Of a stretch of DNA of 64,000 bases, positions 17,421 through 26,134 are shown piece by piece (position 1 is the first letter of the stretch; every line of letters begins with the position of its first letter). Under the pieces are notes generated by a model. The model saw only the letters and a list, made by a program, of their open reading frames with translations. It made no database searches and was not told the DNA's origin. The stretch covers positions 6,702,001 through 6,766,000 of the forward strand of contig NZ_AP022870.1 in assembly GCF_011764545.1 (NCBI RefSeq), read 5' to 3'. This DNA is from Phytohabitans flavus. Its GTDB lineage: Bacteria; Actinomycetota; Actinomycetes; Mycobacteriales; Micromonosporaceae. Made by a program: the position numbers and the translations under genes.

Positions 17421-18544
17421 GGTACGGTTTCCAGCAGGGGTTGTGTCGCGTCGCCGGCGCCGGCCTGGCGACTGAGCAGGAACGCGTGGTCGGGCCGCCA
17501 GTACGCCACGACGTGCGCGCCGCGCGGCACTTGGGCGTGCACGCCCGCGTTCGAGGAGAAGGCGGAGACCTCGGTGCCCCAAGGGGTGCGCACGAGGTAC
17601 TGCGTGCTGACGCCCACATAGGACGAGTCCGAGATCACGCCGGTGACCCACTGGTGGCCGGACGGCACCGAGTCGGTGTTCGGGGCGAGGTGCAGCTTCT
17701 CCGGCCGTACCCCCAGATAGACGTTTCCGTCGACGACCCGGCACCGGCCCGCGGGCACGGAGAAGCGCGAACCGTAGGCCGAGATCAGCACCTCGTCGCC
17801 GGAACGGCCGGCCACCTCCCCGGCCAGCAGGTTTGACTGGCCGAGGAAGTTGGCGACGAACGGCGTGGACGGGAACTCGTAGATCTCGGCCGGCGCGCCC
17901 AGCTGCTCGATCCGACCCGCGTTCATCACCGCGACCGTGTCGGCCATGGTCATGGCCTCCTCCTGGTCGTGCGTGACGTGCACGAAGGTCAGCCCGACCT
18001 CGGTCTGGATGCGCTTGAGCTCGATCTGCATCTGCCGGCGCAGCTTGAGGTCGAGCGCGCCGAGCGGCTCGTCCAGCAGCAGCACCTGCGGGTGGTTGAT
18101 GAGGGCACGGGCAAGGGCGACCCGCTGCTGCTGACCGCCGGAGAGCTGGGCGGGGCGGCGCTTGCCGAACCCCTCCAGCTGCACCAGCGCGAGCATCCGC
18201 TCGACCTGCGACCGGATGTCACCGATGCCGCGCCGGCGCAGGCCGAACGCGACGTTCTCGAAGACATCCAGGTGTGGGAAGAGGGCATAGCTCTGGAACA
18301 CGGTGTTGACCGGCCGCTTGTACGGCCGGAGCCGGCTGATGTCCTTCCCGCCGAGCAGCACCTTGCCGCTCGTCGGCTCTTCCAGGCCGGCCACCATGCG
18401 CAGCGTGGTGGTCTTACCGCAGCCGGACGCGCCCAGCAGGGCGAAGAATCCGCCCTGCGGGATGGTCAGGCTGATGTCGTCGACGGCGGTGAAGACCCCG
18501 AAACGCTTCGTCAGGTTCACCAGCCGCAGGTCGCCTTTGCTCAT
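17417..18544 (-). CDS. potA: Spermidine/putrescine-type ABC ATP-binding protein (PotA-like)
   Basis: A 375-residue ATPase. Walker A GASGCGKT is at residues 38-45, the Q-loop in FQSYALFPH, signature LSGGQQQR near 135, Walker B LLLDEPLGALD near 157, and the switch His in HVTHDQEEA. A C-terminal TOBE domain (~290-365) completes the PotA/MalK-type architecture. It energises uptake through the two following permeases and is the second gene of the operon, one base after the binding-protein gene. Confidence 0.9.
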   Translation of the reverse strand: MSKGDLRLVNLTKRFGVFTAVDDISLTIPQGGFFALLGASGCGKTTTLRMVAGLEEPTSGKVLLGGKDISRLRPYKRPVNTVFQSYALFPHLDVFENVAFGLRRRGIGDIRSQVERMLALVQLEGFGKRRPAQLSGGQQQRVALARALINHPQVLLLDEPLGALDLKLRRQMQIELKRIQTEVGLTFVHVTHDQEEAMTMADTVAVMNAGRIEQLGAPAEIYEFPSTPFVANFLGQSNLLAGEVAGRSGDEVLISAYGSRFSVPAGRCRVVDGNVYLGVRPEKLHLAPNTDSVPSGHQWVTGVISDSSYVGVSTQYLVRTPWGTEVSAFSSNAGVHAQVPRGAHVVAYWRPDHAFLLSRQAGAGDATQPLLETVP

Positions 18545-18545
18545 G

Positions 18546-19769
18546 TCATGCCCCGATTGCCTGCTGGAACTTGGTCGAGTACGACCGCTCCTGTGCCTCG
18601 TCGAGCGCCATGAACACCTTGGTCTTGTTCATCGTCGCGTCGTCCGGGAAGATCAGCGGGTTCTCCGCCAGGTCCGGGTCGATCTCGGTGATCTTTTCCT
18701 GGGCGCCCTCTACCGGGCAGATGTAGTTGACGTACGCGGCGACCTCGGCGGCCACACTCGGGTCGTAGTAGTAGTCGATGAGCTTCTCGGCGTTCGCCTT
18801 CCGGGCTGCCTTGTTGGGGATCAGCATGTTGTCCGACCAGAGCATCAGCCCCGAGTCCGGCGCCACGAACTTGATCTTCTCGTTTTCGGCCGACAGCTGG
18901 ATCACGTCGCCGGACCAGGCGATGCACGCGGCGATGTCGCCCTTGGCCAGGTCCGTGGAGTAGTCGTTGCCGGTGAACCTGCGGATCTGTCCTGAGGAGA
19001 CGCCCCGCTTGAGCTTCTCCAGCGCGTCGTCGAACTGAGCCTCGGTGAAGTTGCTCGGGTCGTGCCCGTTCGCCAGCAACATCAGGCCCATCGTGTCGCG
19101 CATCTCGGTCAGACAGGTCACCTTGCCCTTGAGGTCGGCGCGGGTGAGCAGCTCGTCGATCGTGCGCACCTCGCCGGTCACGCTGCCGTTGTAGGCGATG
19201 CCGGTGAGGCCGGACTGCCACGGCACCGCGTACTCGTCGTTCTTGTCGAACGGGCGGGCCCGCAGCGAGCGGAGGAGGTTGGACTGGACGTTGGGCAGGT
19301 TGGCCTTGTTGAGCTTCTGGAGCCAGCCGAGGCGGATCAGGCGGCCGGCCATCCAGTCGGTGAGCACGAAGATGTCGCGGTCGGTGGGCTGGCAGCCGGC
19401 GAGCTGGTTCTGCACCTTGCCGAAGAACTCGTCGTTGTCGTTGACGTCCTCGGTGTAGGTGACCTCGATACCGGTGCTGTCCTGGAAGGAGATCAGCGAG
19501 GGGTGCTTGGACTCGTCCTTCTCATCGACGTCCATATATTGTGGCCAGTTGGAGAAGGCCAACTTCTTGTCGGTGCTGGAGGTGTCCTCGCTGACGCAGC
19601 TGTCTGCGTTCTGTGCGGTGCCCTCGGTGCCACAGGCGCTGAGGAGGCCACCCGTGGTGACCAGCGCGCCGGAGGCCATCGCACCGCGCACGAGGGTGCG
19701 CCGTGTGAACCTGCTGGCCGACAGCACAGCGCTGGCCTGGGGCGACAGGGGGCTATGTGTGAGGCGCAT
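18546..19769 (-). CDS. potD: Polyamine-type ABC substrate-binding lipoprotein (PotD-like)
   Basis: A 407-residue extracellular solute-binding protein. The N terminus has a twin-arginine-like SRFTRRTLVRG stretch, a hydrophobic core and a lipobox LSAC. A PotD-type fold follows, with NWPQYMD near the start of the mature part. ATG 19769 is preferred over the upstream frame because it gives a compact leader. It heads the operon potD-A-B-C-dehydrogenase-agmatinase and is divergent from the AsnC-type regulator, with an inverted repeat in the shared promoter. Confidence 0.87.
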   Translation of the reverse strand: MRLTHSPLSPQASAVLSASRFTRRTLVRGAMASGALVTTGGLLSACGTEGTAQNADSCVSEDTSSTDKKLAFSNWPQYMDVDEKDESKHPSLISFQDSTGIEVTYTEDVNDNDEFFGKVQNQLAGCQPTDRDIFVLTDWMAGRLIRLGWLQKLNKANLPNVQSNLLRSLRARPFDKNDEYAVPWQSGLTGIAYNGSVTGEVRTIDELLTRADLKGKVTCLTEMRDTMGLMLLANGHDPSNFTEAQFDDALEKLKRGVSSGQIRRFTGNDYSTDLAKGDIAACIAWSGDVIQLSAENEKIKFVAPDSGLMLWSDNMLIPNKAARKANAEKLIDYYYDPSVAAEVAAYVNYICPVEGAQEKITEIDPDLAENPLIFPDDATMNKTKVFMALDEAQERSYSTKFQQAIGA

Positions 19770-19851
19770 GAGCGGCTCCAGAGTGGTTCGCGAGAATGGT
19801 TCGTACGATCCGACGCCTGATCCTGGCATGATGTAATGCCCAGTTACAAGG

Positions 19852-19885
19852 ATTCCGTTGCAGATGAGCTAATTCGCAACGAAAT
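19852..19885. promoter_or_regulatory. Candidate AsnC/Lrp operator between potD and regulator
   Basis: Inverted repeat ATTCCGTTGC (19852-19861), 14-bp spacer, GCAACGAAAT (19876-19885), with one mismatch between arms. It lies in the divergent promoter of potD and the AsnC-type gene. The same half-sites recur before the aminotransferase at 21192-21207. Confidence 0.55.
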
Positions 19886-19919
19886 ACGCACGTAACAGAG
19901 CTCTTCCAGGAGGCGACGG

Positions 19920-20405
19920 ATGGCAAAGCCGCGGCAGGGCGTGGGTGAGGGTATAGCCCATGCCCTGCTCGATGATGTCGGTAAGCAGATCATTGAGCAA
20001 CTACAGGAGGACGGGCGTCGTCCGTACGCCACGATTGGCAAGGCGGTCGGACTATCAGAGGCGGCCGTACGGCAGCGCGTGCAGCGACTACTCGACGCCG
20101 GCGTGATGCAGATCGTGGCGGTAACCGACCCGCTACAGCTCGGCTTCCCCCGCCAAGCGATGATCGGCCTGCGCACCACGGGCGATCTGGAGGCGATCGC
20201 CGACCGGCTGGCCGAGGTCGAGGAGCTCGACTATGTGGTCATCACGGCCGGCTCGTTCGACCTGCTGACCGAGGTGGTCTGCCGCAACGACGACCATCTG
20301 CTCGAGATCATCAGCCGGCTGCGCCAGGTCGAGGGCGTGATCGCGACCGAGGCGTTCGTCTACCTCAAGCTCCGCAAGCAGACATACACCTGGGGTACGG
20401 CGTAA
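19920..20405 (+). CDS. AsnC/Lrp-family transcriptional regulator
   Basis: A 161-residue regulator. The N-terminal winged helix-turn-helix (about 18-70, with IGKAVGLSEAAVRQRVQRLL) is followed by an AsnC ligand/RAM domain. It starts at ATG 19920 with AGGAGG seven bases upstream. It sits between the polyamine importer and the aminotransferase/oxidoreductase pair and almost certainly controls them, because matching operator-like repeats are present at both promoters. The effector (a polyamine or amino acid) is not known. Confidence 0.88.
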   Translation: MAKPRQGVGEGIAHALLDDVGKQIIEQLQEDGRRPYATIGKAVGLSEAAVRQRVQRLLDAGVMQIVAVTDPLQLGFPRQAMIGLRTTGDLEAIADRLAEVEELDYVVITAGSFDLLTEVVCRNDDHLLEIISRLRQVEGVIATEAFVYLKLRKQTYTWGTA

Positions 20406-20407
20406 AG

Positions 20408-20437
20408 CCGCCGCCCAGGCGAGCTGGGCGACGGCGG
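20408..20437. terminator. Hairpin between convergent regulator and methyltransferase genes
   Basis: The stem CCGCC + GCCCAG pairs with CTGGGC + GGCGG, with a 5-nt loop and a 3-nt bulge, immediately after the regulator stop. The facing gene ends at 20461, so it may work in both directions. Confidence 0.5.
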
Positions 20438-20460
20438 GAGACTGGGGCGACGCCGAGGGG

Positions 20461-21063
20461 CTAGGCGGCGGCGAGGGCCCGCGGGCGGCGAGCGTGGTAG
20501 ACCAGCGCGGGCGGCACGTTGCGCCAGACCGTGCGCCCGACTACCACCTCTTCGAAGGCGTCCCGCAGCGCGAAGCGGAGCCGGCGGGCCGGGGGTGCCC
20601 AGAGCGCGTGGACGTACGCGAAGGTCGTGAAGGCGGCCGCCGGAGCCATCGCCTCCCGCACCGCGTCCAGCACGCTCCCCTGCCGCCGGGCGGAGAACGC
20701 CGCCCAGGGCAGCCCGCTCACGATCACGTCGGCCTGGCCGAGGCCACGCTCGCCGAGCAGCTCGCCGAGGTGCGCCGCGTCGGAGACCACGACGTCGAGA
20801 CCCGGGTACCGGTCCGCGAGCCGGCCGGCGAAGACGGGGTTGAGCTCGACCGCGAGGTGGTGGCCGCGTCCGCCGAGCCGGCGCTGGATGACGTCGGTGA
20901 ACGCGCCTGTTCCGGGTCCGAGCTCGACCACCACCGGGTCGCCCCCCTCGGGGACGGCGGCGCAGATGTGGCGGGCCAGGACGGCCGAGCTCGGGGCGAT
21001 CGCACCCACGGAGAGGGGCGAGCGGGCGAACTCGCGGAAGAAACGCATCGCGTCGTCGGTCAC
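20461..21063 (-). CDS. SAM-dependent methyltransferase, phospholipid N-methyltransferase-like
   Basis: A 200-residue class I methyltransferase. SAM motif I, VVELGPGTGAFT, is near residue 57, and an acidic motif in LAVELNP follows. The opening FFREFARSPLSVGAIAPSS is typical of the PmtA/rRNA-dimethylase-like group. GTG 21063 is used as start; an internal ATG at 21048 is possible. The substrate is uncertain. No link to the flanking polyamine genes is evident. Confidence 0.75.
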   Translation of the reverse strand: MTDDAMRFFREFARSPLSVGAIAPSSAVLARHICAAVPEGGDPVVVELGPGTGAFTDVIQRRLGGRGHHLAVELNPVFAGRLADRYPGLDVVVSDAAHLGELLGERGLGQADVIVSGLPWAAFSARRQGSVLDAVREAMAPAAAFTTFAYVHALWAPPARRLRFALRDAFEEVVVGRTVWRNVPPALVYHARRPRALAAA

Positions 21064-21191
21064 GACATCAAGTCTCCCCAGCTCCGCGACGATCACCCTC
21101 CTACCTGCGGACGGGCCGGCGGCCAATAGGAGGAGATCGAGATCAACCGGGGGAGTACAACCGCCCAGCGGAGCCCAAATAGCCGGAGAGT

Positions 21192-21207
21192 CAACGAAAT
21201 CCGTTGC
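21192..21207. promoter_or_regulatory. Second AsnC-type half-site cluster before the aminotransferase
   Basis: CAACGAAAT immediately joined to CCGTTGC forms CAACG/CGTTG around a 5-bp spacer. These are the same two half-sites seen at 19852-19885, in reversed order, 64 bp before the aminotransferase start. A separate 12-bp palindrome, CATGGCGCCATG, lies at 21238-21249. Confidence 0.5.
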
Positions 21208-21270
21208 GTCCGGTTTCTCGCGTGACGGATTCGCTTGCATGGCGCCATGGTGCTGTGCGGTAATCGTCGC

Positions 21271-22617
21271 ATGGGCAACGCGACCGATCACCTCTGGATG
21301 CACTTCACCCGCATGGCCAGCTACCAGGAGGGCGAGGTGCCCACGATCGTCCGCGGTGAGGGTGCCTACGTCTGGGACGCCCAGGGCCGCCGGTACCTCG
21401 ACGGACTCGCCGGCCTCTTCGTCGTGAACGCCGGACACGGGCGCACCGAGCTTGCCGAGGCCTCCGCCAAGCAGGCGGCCGAGCTCGCTTTCTTCCCGCT
21501 GTGGTCGTACGCGCACCCGTCCGCGATCGAGCTGGCTGAGCGGATCGCCGCGCTCGCGCCGGGTGACCTCAACCGGGTCTTCTTCACCACGGGCGGCTCC
21601 GAGGCGGTCGAGTCGGCGTGGAAGCTGGCCCGCGCCTACTACAAGCGGGTCGGCAAGCCCACGAAGCACAAGGTGGTCAGCCGGTACATCGCGTACCACG
21701 GCACCTCGATGGGCGCCCTCTCGATCACCGGGCTGCCCGGCATCAAGAGTGACTTCGAGCCGCTGGTCCCCGGTGGGATCAAGGTGCCGAACACGAACTT
21801 CTACCGGGCGCCGGAGCACGGCGACGACATCGAGGCGTTCGGGCGGTGGGCGGCTGACGAGATCGCCCGCGCGATCGAGCGGGAGGGGCCGGACACTGTC
21901 GCGGCGGTCTTCCTCGAGCCCGTGCAGAACTCCGGCGGCTGCTTCCCGCCGCCGCCCGGCTACTTCCAGCGGGTCCGGGAGATCTGCGACGAGTACGACG
22001 TACTGCTCGTGTCGGACGAGGTGATCTGCGCCTGGGGCCGCCTCGGCGAGTACTTCGGCGCGGTGCGCTACGGCTACCAGCCCGACATCATCACCACCGC
22101 CAAGGGCCTCACCTCCGGCTACTCGCCGCTCGGCGCGATGATCGCGTCCGACCGGCTGATGGAGCCATTCCTCGCCGAGACCGGCATGTTCGCCCACGGC
22201 ATCACCTTCGGCGGCCACCCGGTCTCCTGCGCGGTGGCGCTGGCCAACCTCGACATCTTCGCCCGCGAAGACCTCACCGGCCACGTCCGGGCCAACGAGG
22301 CCGCCTTCCGGACCACGCTGGAGAAGCTCAACGACCTGCCGATCGTCGGCGAGGTCCGCGGCGACGGCTACTTCTACGGCATCGAGCTGGTCAAGGACAA
22401 GGAGACCAGGGCAACGTTCGACGACGACGAGTCCGAGCGCCTGCTCCGCGGCTTCCTCTCCACCGCTCTCTTCCAGGCCGGGCTCTACTGCCGGGCCGAC
22501 GACCGGGGCGACCCGGTGATACAGCTGGCGCCGCCACTGATCGCCGCGCAGGAGCAGTTCGACGAGATGGAGCAGATCCTCCGCGCCGTACTGGCCGAGG
22601 CATGGCAGCGCCTCTGA
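21271..22617 (+). CDS. Class III PLP aminotransferase (putrescine/GABA/pyruvate type)
   Basis: A 448-residue omega-aminotransferase. It has the PLP phosphate-binding region TGGSEAVESAWK, the acidic SDEVICAWGR, the Schiff-base lysine in TTAKGLTSG, and a C-terminal GEVRGDGYFYGIEL. ATG 21271 is chosen since family proteins begin close to its LWMHFTRM segment; an in-frame ATG at 21235 exists. It probably transfers the amino group of putrescine or a related amine to pyruvate or 2-oxoglutarate. It overlaps the oxidoreductase gene by 16 bp, so the two act in one unit. Confidence 0.88.
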   Translation: MGNATDHLWMHFTRMASYQEGEVPTIVRGEGAYVWDAQGRRYLDGLAGLFVVNAGHGRTELAEASAKQAAELAFFPLWSYAHPSAIELAERIAALAPGDLNRVFFTTGGSEAVESAWKLARAYYKRVGKPTKHKVVSRYIAYHGTSMGALSITGLPGIKSDFEPLVPGGIKVPNTNFYRAPEHGDDIEAFGRWAADEIARAIEREGPDTVAAVFLEPVQNSGGCFPPPPGYFQRVREICDEYDVLLVSDEVICAWGRLGEYFGAVRYGYQPDIITTAKGLTSGYSPLGAMIASDRLMEPFLAETGMFAHGITFGGHPVSCAVALANLDIFAREDLTGHVRANEAAFRTTLEKLNDLPIVGEVRGDGYFYGIELVKDKETRATFDDDESERLLRGFLSTALFQAGLYCRADDRGDPVIQLAPPLIAAQEQFDEMEQILRAVLAEAWQRL

Positions 22618-23926
22618 CCGCGGACAGCCTCTGGATGTCCACCGTGGACGACGACCTGGCGCCGCGCCCGCCGCTGGGTGGCTCGCTGGTGGCCGACGTC
22701 GCGATCGTCGGGGCCGGCTACACCGGCCTGTGGACCGCGTACTACCTGGCCGCCGCCGAGCCGTCACTGCGCATCGTGGTACTGGAGAAGGAGTTTGCCG
22801 GGTACGGCGCGTCCGGGCGCAACGGCGGCTGGTGCTCGGCCCTCTTCCCCACGCCGGTACGGCTGTTGGCCCACCGCCACGGCCGGCAGGGCGTCGTCGC
22901 GATGCAGCGTGCCATGAACTCCACAGTGGACGAGGTGGGCCGGGTCGCGGCGGCCGAGGGCATCGACTGCCACTGGAGCAAGGGCGGCACGGTCGTCGTG
23001 GCGCGTACGCCGGCACAGCTGCGGCGGGCCAAGGCGGCCGTGGAAGAGGCTCGGGAGTACGGCTTCGGCGACGACGACGTGACCCTGCTCGGCGCACGGG
23101 AAGCGGCGAAGCGGTGCGGCGCCACGAAGGTGCTGGGTGGCACGTACACCCCGCACTGCGCCGCGATCCACCCCGCTCGGCTGGTGCGCGGCCTGGCCCG
23201 TGCGGTCGAGCGGCGGGGCGTCGGCATCTACGAGGGCACGCCGGTGATCGGGCTGCGCAAAGGCGCGGCCGAGACCCCGGCCGGTACGGTGCGGGCCCCG
23301 GTGGTCGTGCGCGCGACGGAGGCGTACACGCCGGCGCTGCCCGGCGCCCGGCGCTCGATCGCTCCGGTGTACTCGCTGATGATCTCCACGCCCCCGCTGC
23401 CGGACTCCTTCTGGGCCACCGCGGGGCTGGCCGAGCGGGAGACGTTCGCGGACTTCCGGCGGCTCATCGTCTACGGGCAGCGCACCGCTGACGGGCGGCT
23501 GGCGTTCGGCGGGCGCGGCGCGCCGTACCATTTCGGGTCGAGGACGAGTGCCGCCTACGACAGCGAGCCGCGCGTCTTCGCGGCGCTGTACAAGGCGTTG
23601 GTGGAGCTATTCCCCGCACTCGCCGGCGTGCCAGTCACGCACAGCTGGGGCGGCGCCGTGGGAGTCGCGAGCGACTGGTCCGCGTCGGTGGGGCTCGACC
23701 GCGACACCGGGCTCGCCTGGGCGGGCGGCTACGTCGGCGACGGCGTCGGCACGACGAACCTCGCCGGGCGTACCCTCGCCGATCTGATCCTCGGGTGGAG
23801 AGCGACCTGACCTCGCTCCCCTGGGTGGGGCACGAGTCTCCACAGTGGCCACCGGAGCCGCTGCGCTGGATGGGCATCAACGCGGTCCGGAAGGTCGTCA
23901 CGTGGGCTGACGCAGCCAGGTTGTGA
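22602..23926 (+). CDS. FAD-dependent amine oxidoreductase, PuuB-like (apparent frameshift)
   Basis: An N-terminal FAD motif, VGAGYTGLWTAYYLA (about 35-49), and GRNGGWCSA define a DAO/PuuB-like flavoprotein that oxidises gamma-glutamylputrescine or a similar amine. As read, the frame stops at 23810. The conserved C-terminal continuation (ESDLTSLPWVG, EPLRWMGINA) lies one frame over, so a G is probably missing in the GGG run near 23793. The restored protein is 441 residues, the usual family length, and ends at 23926, overlapping the convergent FhuF-like gene by 29 bp. It is coupled to the aminotransferase. Confidence 0.8.
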
Positions 23927-24662
23927 TCTGTTCCCGCCTGGTCTCGTCGTCGAGCGTGGGGCAGACCCGCTCGCAGTGCTCCAGCCCCGGCCGCTTGTAG
24001 GCGAGGCAGCAGGCCGAGGCGAGCGGCACCGGCCCGATCCACCGCCGCCGTACCGCCAGCGGACCGCCACCGGCGAGCAGGCGATCCGCCTCCGCCGCGG
24101 CGGCGTGCGCCGGGGCCGGTGGCAGCTCCCCGGCGAAGGCGCTCATCACGGTGTCGGCGACGAGGGCCCAGGCCGTACGCCGGCCGAGCCGCGACACGCC
24201 CCGCAGCGTGTCGATGACGGGCGTGGACAGGGCCAGTACGGAGCCGACCAGCTCGGCCTCCATCGCGGGCCTGACCACCACGCCCGGCGTACCGGCCAAG
24301 GGATCGCCGGGCAGCACGGCGAGCGCGGGCGCGTCCACCGACAGGGCGTCGAACCAGCCGTCCGGGTCCACGCGGAGCGCGGTGCCGTCCGCGGTGAGCA
24401 GCGGCAGCCGGCGCTCCTCCCGGTACGCGAAGACGAGCAGCCGGATGAACGAGCCGGTCACCCAGCCGGCCATGTGAGTGGCCGCGGTCTGCGCCGGGCA
24501 GCCCGACGAGGCCACGAACGCGCGCATCTGGGCGGCCAGCACACCGCCGTCGGAGTGCAGCTCACGGAGGGTGTACCAGCCGTCGCCGTCCCGGGTCGTG
24601 GCCGCGGGCGGGTAGCCGTCAGCGGCGTTGTAACGCTCCAGGAGGGCGTTGGCCGGCAGCAT
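23898..24662 (-). CDS. FhuF-like (2Fe-2S) ferric-siderophore reductase
   Basis: A 254-residue protein. The C terminus has the characteristic cysteine cluster: adjacent cysteines in SACCLAY, then HCERVCPT, which bind a [2Fe-2S] centre in FhuF-type reductases. The N-terminal part is the FhuF-like helical domain. Such proteins release iron from siderophores in the cytoplasm. An IdeR/DtxR-type box lies 19 bp before the ATG, consistent with repression by iron. Confidence 0.78.
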   Translation of the reverse strand: MLPANALLERYNAADGYPPAATTRDGDGWYTLRELHSDGGVLAAQMRAFVASSGCPAQTAATHMAGWVTGSFIRLLVFAYREERRLPLLTADGTALRVDPDGWFDALSVDAPALAVLPGDPLAGTPGVVVRPAMEAELVGSVLALSTPVIDTLRGVSRLGRRTAWALVADTVMSAFAGELPPAPAHAAAAEADRLLAGGGPLAVRRRWIGPVPLASACCLAYKRPGLEHCERVCPTLDDETRREQITTWLRQPT

Positions 24663-24680
24663 GAAACCCTCCCCATCAGA

Positions 24681-24699
24681 TGAGGGAAGGCTAAGCTAA
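24681..24699 (-). promoter_or_regulatory. IdeR/DtxR-type iron box
   Basis: On the minus strand the 19-mer TTAGCTTAGCCTTCCCTCA agrees with the IdeR consensus (TTAGGTTAGGCTAACCTAA) at 14 of 19 positions. It is placed just before the FhuF-like gene. Confidence 0.6.
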
Positions 24700-24725
24700 C
24701 TTCCGCGAGATGTCGAGGTGGGCGG

Positions 24726-25089
24726 TCAGTGGCTGGGCGGGATCACCCGCAGGTGGCCGCGGCGGCCGGTCTGCTGGCCGGAGCGCGGCTCGTCGGGGAA
24801 GTCGTCCAGCCGGGGGGTGGGCCGGGCGGCTTCACGGACGGCCTCGGCGAGCGCGACCAGGTCGTCCGTGGAGGGGGTGGGGGTGCGAACTCACCGTCGT
24901 GGCGCACGAGCTCCCAGCCGCGGGGGCGGTCAGGCTGCGGGCGTGCGGCTCACACAGGTCGTAGGTGTGCGGCTCGGCATAGGCCGCGAGGGGTCCGACG
25001 ACCGCGGTGGAGTCGTTGTAGACATAGGTCAACGTCGCGACGGCCTGACGCGGGCAGCCGTTTCGGGAGCAACGCCGTGTTGACCTCAC
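24726..25089 (-). CDS. DUF3499 family protein (apparent double frameshift)
   Basis: The start, MRSTRRCSRNGCPRQAVATL, and the following YAEPHTYDLCEPHA match the DUF3499 family, with Cys pairs suggesting metal binding. The frame then breaks twice in C runs (near 24924 and 24880). Adding one C at each gives RGWELVRHDGEF, then DDLVALAEAVREAARP, and a C terminus near RGHLRVIPPSH, 121 residues in all, as expected. The function is unknown. In Mycobacterium tuberculosis a DUF3499 gene also sits next to the zincin-like gene and whiB2, so the position is conserved. Confidence 0.75.
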
Positions 25090-25226
25090 GGCGGCACGTT
25101 ATCTCCCCTACCCGCTCCACCGGTCCGGATGCGACCGCGACACGCCGAACATCGGTGATCACGATATGAAGACGCAGGTTGGACACGGGGTGAGTTACGT
25201 CCCTGCCGGGCTACTAGGCTCTCTAC

Positions 25227-25675
25227 GTGAGCAGTCCCGAACCGCGACGGCCCAGCCCCGGCCGCCGGTCCCACCGCGACCGTCACGGCCGCGGCCTCCG
25301 CGGGCGTCTGGTGCCGGCGACGGTGCCGCTGGCCCGCACCAAGGCGGAGATCTTCGACGACCTCGTGCTGGACACGGTGGAGGCGCTCGAGCGGCGCTTC
25401 GCCAAAGAGCTGGCCGGCGTCGAGTTTGCCGTCGAGGATGTGCCCCGGACCTCAACGTCTACGACTCCGACGTGCTGGAAGACGGCGAGGTGCCGCTCGC
25501 CCGCCTACTGCCCGGGCGCCCCGGCCGGCAGGAGGTCCCGCCCCGGATCGTGCTCTACCGCCGCCCTCTTGAGTTTCGCGCCATGGATCGGGAAGACCTC
25601 GCCGACCTTGTGCACGACGTGATCATCGAGCAGGTCGCCAACCTCCTCGGCGTCGACCCCGACGAGCTCGCCTGA
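25227..25675 (+). CDS. Zincin-like metallopeptidase family protein (apparent frameshift)
   Basis: A 149-residue protein after restoring one C in the CCCC run near 25443. The N-terminal frame gives RTKAEIFDDLVLDTVEALE and continues as PDLNVYDSDVLEDGEVPLA to DELA. It matches the small actinobacterial minimal-zincin family found beside whiB2. The C-terminal LVHDVIIEQVANLLG replaces a canonical HExxH, so peptidase activity is doubtful. It starts at GTG 25227 and is divergent from DUF3499. Confidence 0.72.
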
Positions 25676-25738
25676 CTCTCAGCCTGGTGGGCCAGCACTC
25701 CCCCCATGGTGCGCTGGCCCAGCCGGGCGGAGCGGGAC

Positions 25739-25996
25739 TCAGGCGACGCGGCGCTTGAGCTTGCGGCGCTCCCGCTCGGAGAGCCCGCCCCAGATGCCGA
25801 AACGCTCATCGTGACCCAGTGCGTACTCCAAGCACTCGGCCTTGACCTCGCAACGCGAACAGATCCGCTTCGCCTCGCGGGTCGATCCGCCCTTCTCCGG
25901 AAAGAACGCCTCCGGGTCGGTCTGCGAGCACAGGGCCCGCTCCTGCCACTCCGGCGCGTCTCCGATGAGGTCGGCCACCTCCAGTGGGCCGTCCAT
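25739..25996 (-). CDS. whiB2: WhiB-family iron-sulfur transcription factor (WhiB2-type)
   Basis: An 85-residue Wbl protein. It has four cluster cysteines (ALCSQTD, then CSRCEVKAEC), the beta-turn GIWGG, and a basic C-terminal RERRKLKRR DNA-binding tail. ATG 25996 is preferred over the upstream frame because it has AGGAGG seven to eight bases before it. The position beside DUF3499, the zincin and F420 genes parallels whiB2 of mycobacteria, where WhiB2/WhmD controls septation. The upstream region carries phased repeats and a palindrome. Confidence 0.88.
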   Translation of the reverse strand: MDGPLEVADLIGDAPEWQERALCSQTDPEAFFPEKGGSTREAKRICSRCEVKAECLEYALGHDERFGIWGGLSERERRKLKRRVA

Positions 25997-26088
25997 CAGC
26001 CTGCCTCCTTCTTGCGCACCGGCCGCGTCGCCGGCGCAACCCCCCACGCGGAAGGCGTGTCTTTTGTCCGAACGGAGTAGTTTCAGTT

Positions 26089-26126
26089 GATCCTAGGGAA
26101 CAACCAAAGATCCTATTCGAACAACC
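26089..26126. promoter_or_regulatory. Two 20-bp-phased direct repeats before whiB2
   Basis: GATCCTAGGGAACAACC (26089-26105) and GATCCTATTCGAACAACC (26109-26126) are imperfect copies whose starts are 20 bp apart, that is, on the same helix face. They lie 93-130 bp upstream of the whiB2 start, in the 302-bp whiB2/fbiC gap. Confidence 0.5.
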
Positions 26127-26134
26127 CCAGTGAA

